Source: a virus
DNA length: 24,745 nucleotides
Direction: 5' to 3' (one strand)
Virus record (IMG/VR): IMGVR_UViG_3300030943_000164
Span: 1-24,745 of that record
Shown: positions 24,311 to 24,745 of the stretch, piece by piece
Numbering within the stretch: the stretch's first letter is position 1
Layout of the letters: each line of letters begins with the position of its first letter
Position numbers and translations under genes: made by a program
Notes under the pieces: generated by a model
Told to the model about the DNA's origin: nothing
The model's input: only the letters and a program-made list of their open reading frames with translations
The model's database searches: none

Positions 24311-24595
24311 TTATTTTGCTTTTTCTTCTACTAGATTCTTCTTAACAGTATCCTTACTTGGTTTAAGTTTAGATGCTTCTTTAATAATTTCTATAATATG
24401 CTTTTGGAAAGTAGGAACATTTTCTAATGGAATATTAGCTTCAACTAAGCGACCATCATACATCATAGATATAGACAACATGGCAATCATCTTACCTGTT
24501 TCCTCTGCTTCTGCATCCTTAACTACTAAACCGACTACTGGAACCTTGTTTTTAAATTCTTCTCCTATAGAGAAATGCTTTATTAATTTTTTCAT
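24311..24595 (-). CDS. Hypothetical protein, first gene of the packaging operon (94 aa)
   Basis: 94 residues. The first half has alternating strands (VPVVGLVVKDAEAEE, MIAMLSISMMYDGRLVEANI). The second is a lysine-rich helix that ends in KNLVEEKAK. No family is recognised. It begins one base after the predicted transcription start, so its mRNA is leaderless, and it is followed by TerS with a one-base gap (TAAGATG). Its position suggests an early or packaging-related function. Confidence 0.78.
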   Translation of the reverse strand: MKKLIKHFSIGEEFKNKVPVVGLVVKDAEAEETGKMIAMLSISMMYDGRLVEANIPLENVPTFQKHIIEIIKEASKLKPSKDTVKKNLVEEKAK

Positions 24596-24602
24596 ATCCT
24601 AT

Positions 24603-24631
24603 ATTATAGCATATATTGTATCATTTGTCAA
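24603..24631 (-). promoter_or_regulatory. Perfect extended -10 promoter of the packaging operon
   Basis: On the minus strand: TTGACA (24631-24626), 17 bases ending in TGC, and TATAAT (24608-24603). Predicted +1 is 24596, one base before the ATG at 24595. It is divergent from the promoter at 24663. Confidence 0.93.
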
Positions 24632-24642
24632 GTTTATACAGT

Positions 24643-24663
24643 TTATCCACAGGTTTATCCACT
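24643..24663 (+). promoter_or_regulatory. Two DnaA-box-like sites between divergent promoters
   Basis: TTATCCACA (24643-24651) and TTATCCACT (24655-24663) sit in tandem between the two -35 boxes. The second one touches the rightward -35. They match the site at 395 and could bind host DnaA or a phage regulator. Confidence 0.55.
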
Positions 24664-24691
24664 TGACATTATGCCTAAATTATGCTATAAT
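24663..24691 (+). promoter_or_regulatory. Perfect extended -10 promoter, rightward out of the window
   Basis: TTGACA (24663-24668), 17 bases ending in TGC, and TATAAT (24686-24691). Predicted +1 is 24698. No start codon is seen in the remaining 48 bases, so the driven gene lies beyond the window and has a real leader. Confidence 0.92.
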
Positions 24692-24745
24692 GGGTATAGT
24701 AAAAAATTAGTTAATAAAGAAAATTTAATACAGAGTGTTAAGCAT

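Noticed and set aside
1-24745. Alternative genetic code (stop reassignment)
   Set aside because: TAA, TAG and TGA all end recognisable genes at sensible places, for example TGA at 1118-1120 and TAG at 1686-1688. Core genes such as TerL and portal contain no internal stops.
1-24745. CRISPR array, insertion sequence or integrase/attachment site
   Set aside because: No regularly spaced direct repeats, transposase or recombinase motifs were seen. The tRNA alone is not evidence of an attachment site.

Overview
The window is an AT-rich stretch of a tailed double-stranded DNA phage, free or integrated. It holds the whole virion-assembly and lysis block plus a short opposing operon of small proteins and nucleases. 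No DNA polymerase, integrase, tail-tube, sheath or tape-measure gene is present. The order TerS, TerL, portal, scaffold-like protein, HK97-fold coat, SU10-type adaptor, beta-propeller-like tail protein, adhesin and large internal proteins points to a short-tailed (podovirus-like) particle.

Left edge (1-340): a class II tRNA-Ser(UGA), a 67-residue HNH-like protein, and a hairpin terminator with a UUCG loop. Rightward operon (413-2488): a DnaA-box-like site and a perfect promoter precede seven tightly packed genes: a 48-residue RHH-like protein, a NUMOD/HNH endonuclease, a RusA-like resolvase, three small unknowns and an endonuclease VII-like resolvase. A terminator able to work in both directions at about 2462-2488 separates this operon from the converging structural genes.

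Leftward block (24595 down to 2522): a 94-residue unknown, TerS, TerL, portal, a 111-residue protein, two candidate micro-ORFs, a scaffold-like protein, coat, adaptor, tail protein, glycine-rich adhesin, LysM/peptidoglycan-binding coiled-coil protein, two large internal-type proteins, a conserved-looking virion protein, a 1044-residue modular beta protein, a holin-like protein, and a papain-like lysin with a peptidoglycan-binding tail.

The most striking signal is regulatory. Six promoters have perfect TTGACA and TATAAT boxes, exactly 17 bp apart, each with an extended -10 TGn. Three start 2-3 bp after the stop codon of the upstream gene. At four of the six, the start codon falls at +1 to +4 of the predicted transcript, so these mRNAs should be leaderless or nearly so. 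Downstream genes mostly lack Shine-Dalgarno sites and are joined by a stop-start signature (TAATATG, TAAAATG, TAATG and similar). This suggests a phage whose expression relies on host-type promoters, leaderless initiation and stop-start re-initiation.

The host cannot be named from sequence alone. The sigma70-consensus promoters argue against Bacteroidetes, and the peptidoglycan-binding domains imply a walled host. The no-SD habit and the small HNH-like protein would fit a poorly characterised lineage such as Patescibacteria, but that is only a guess.
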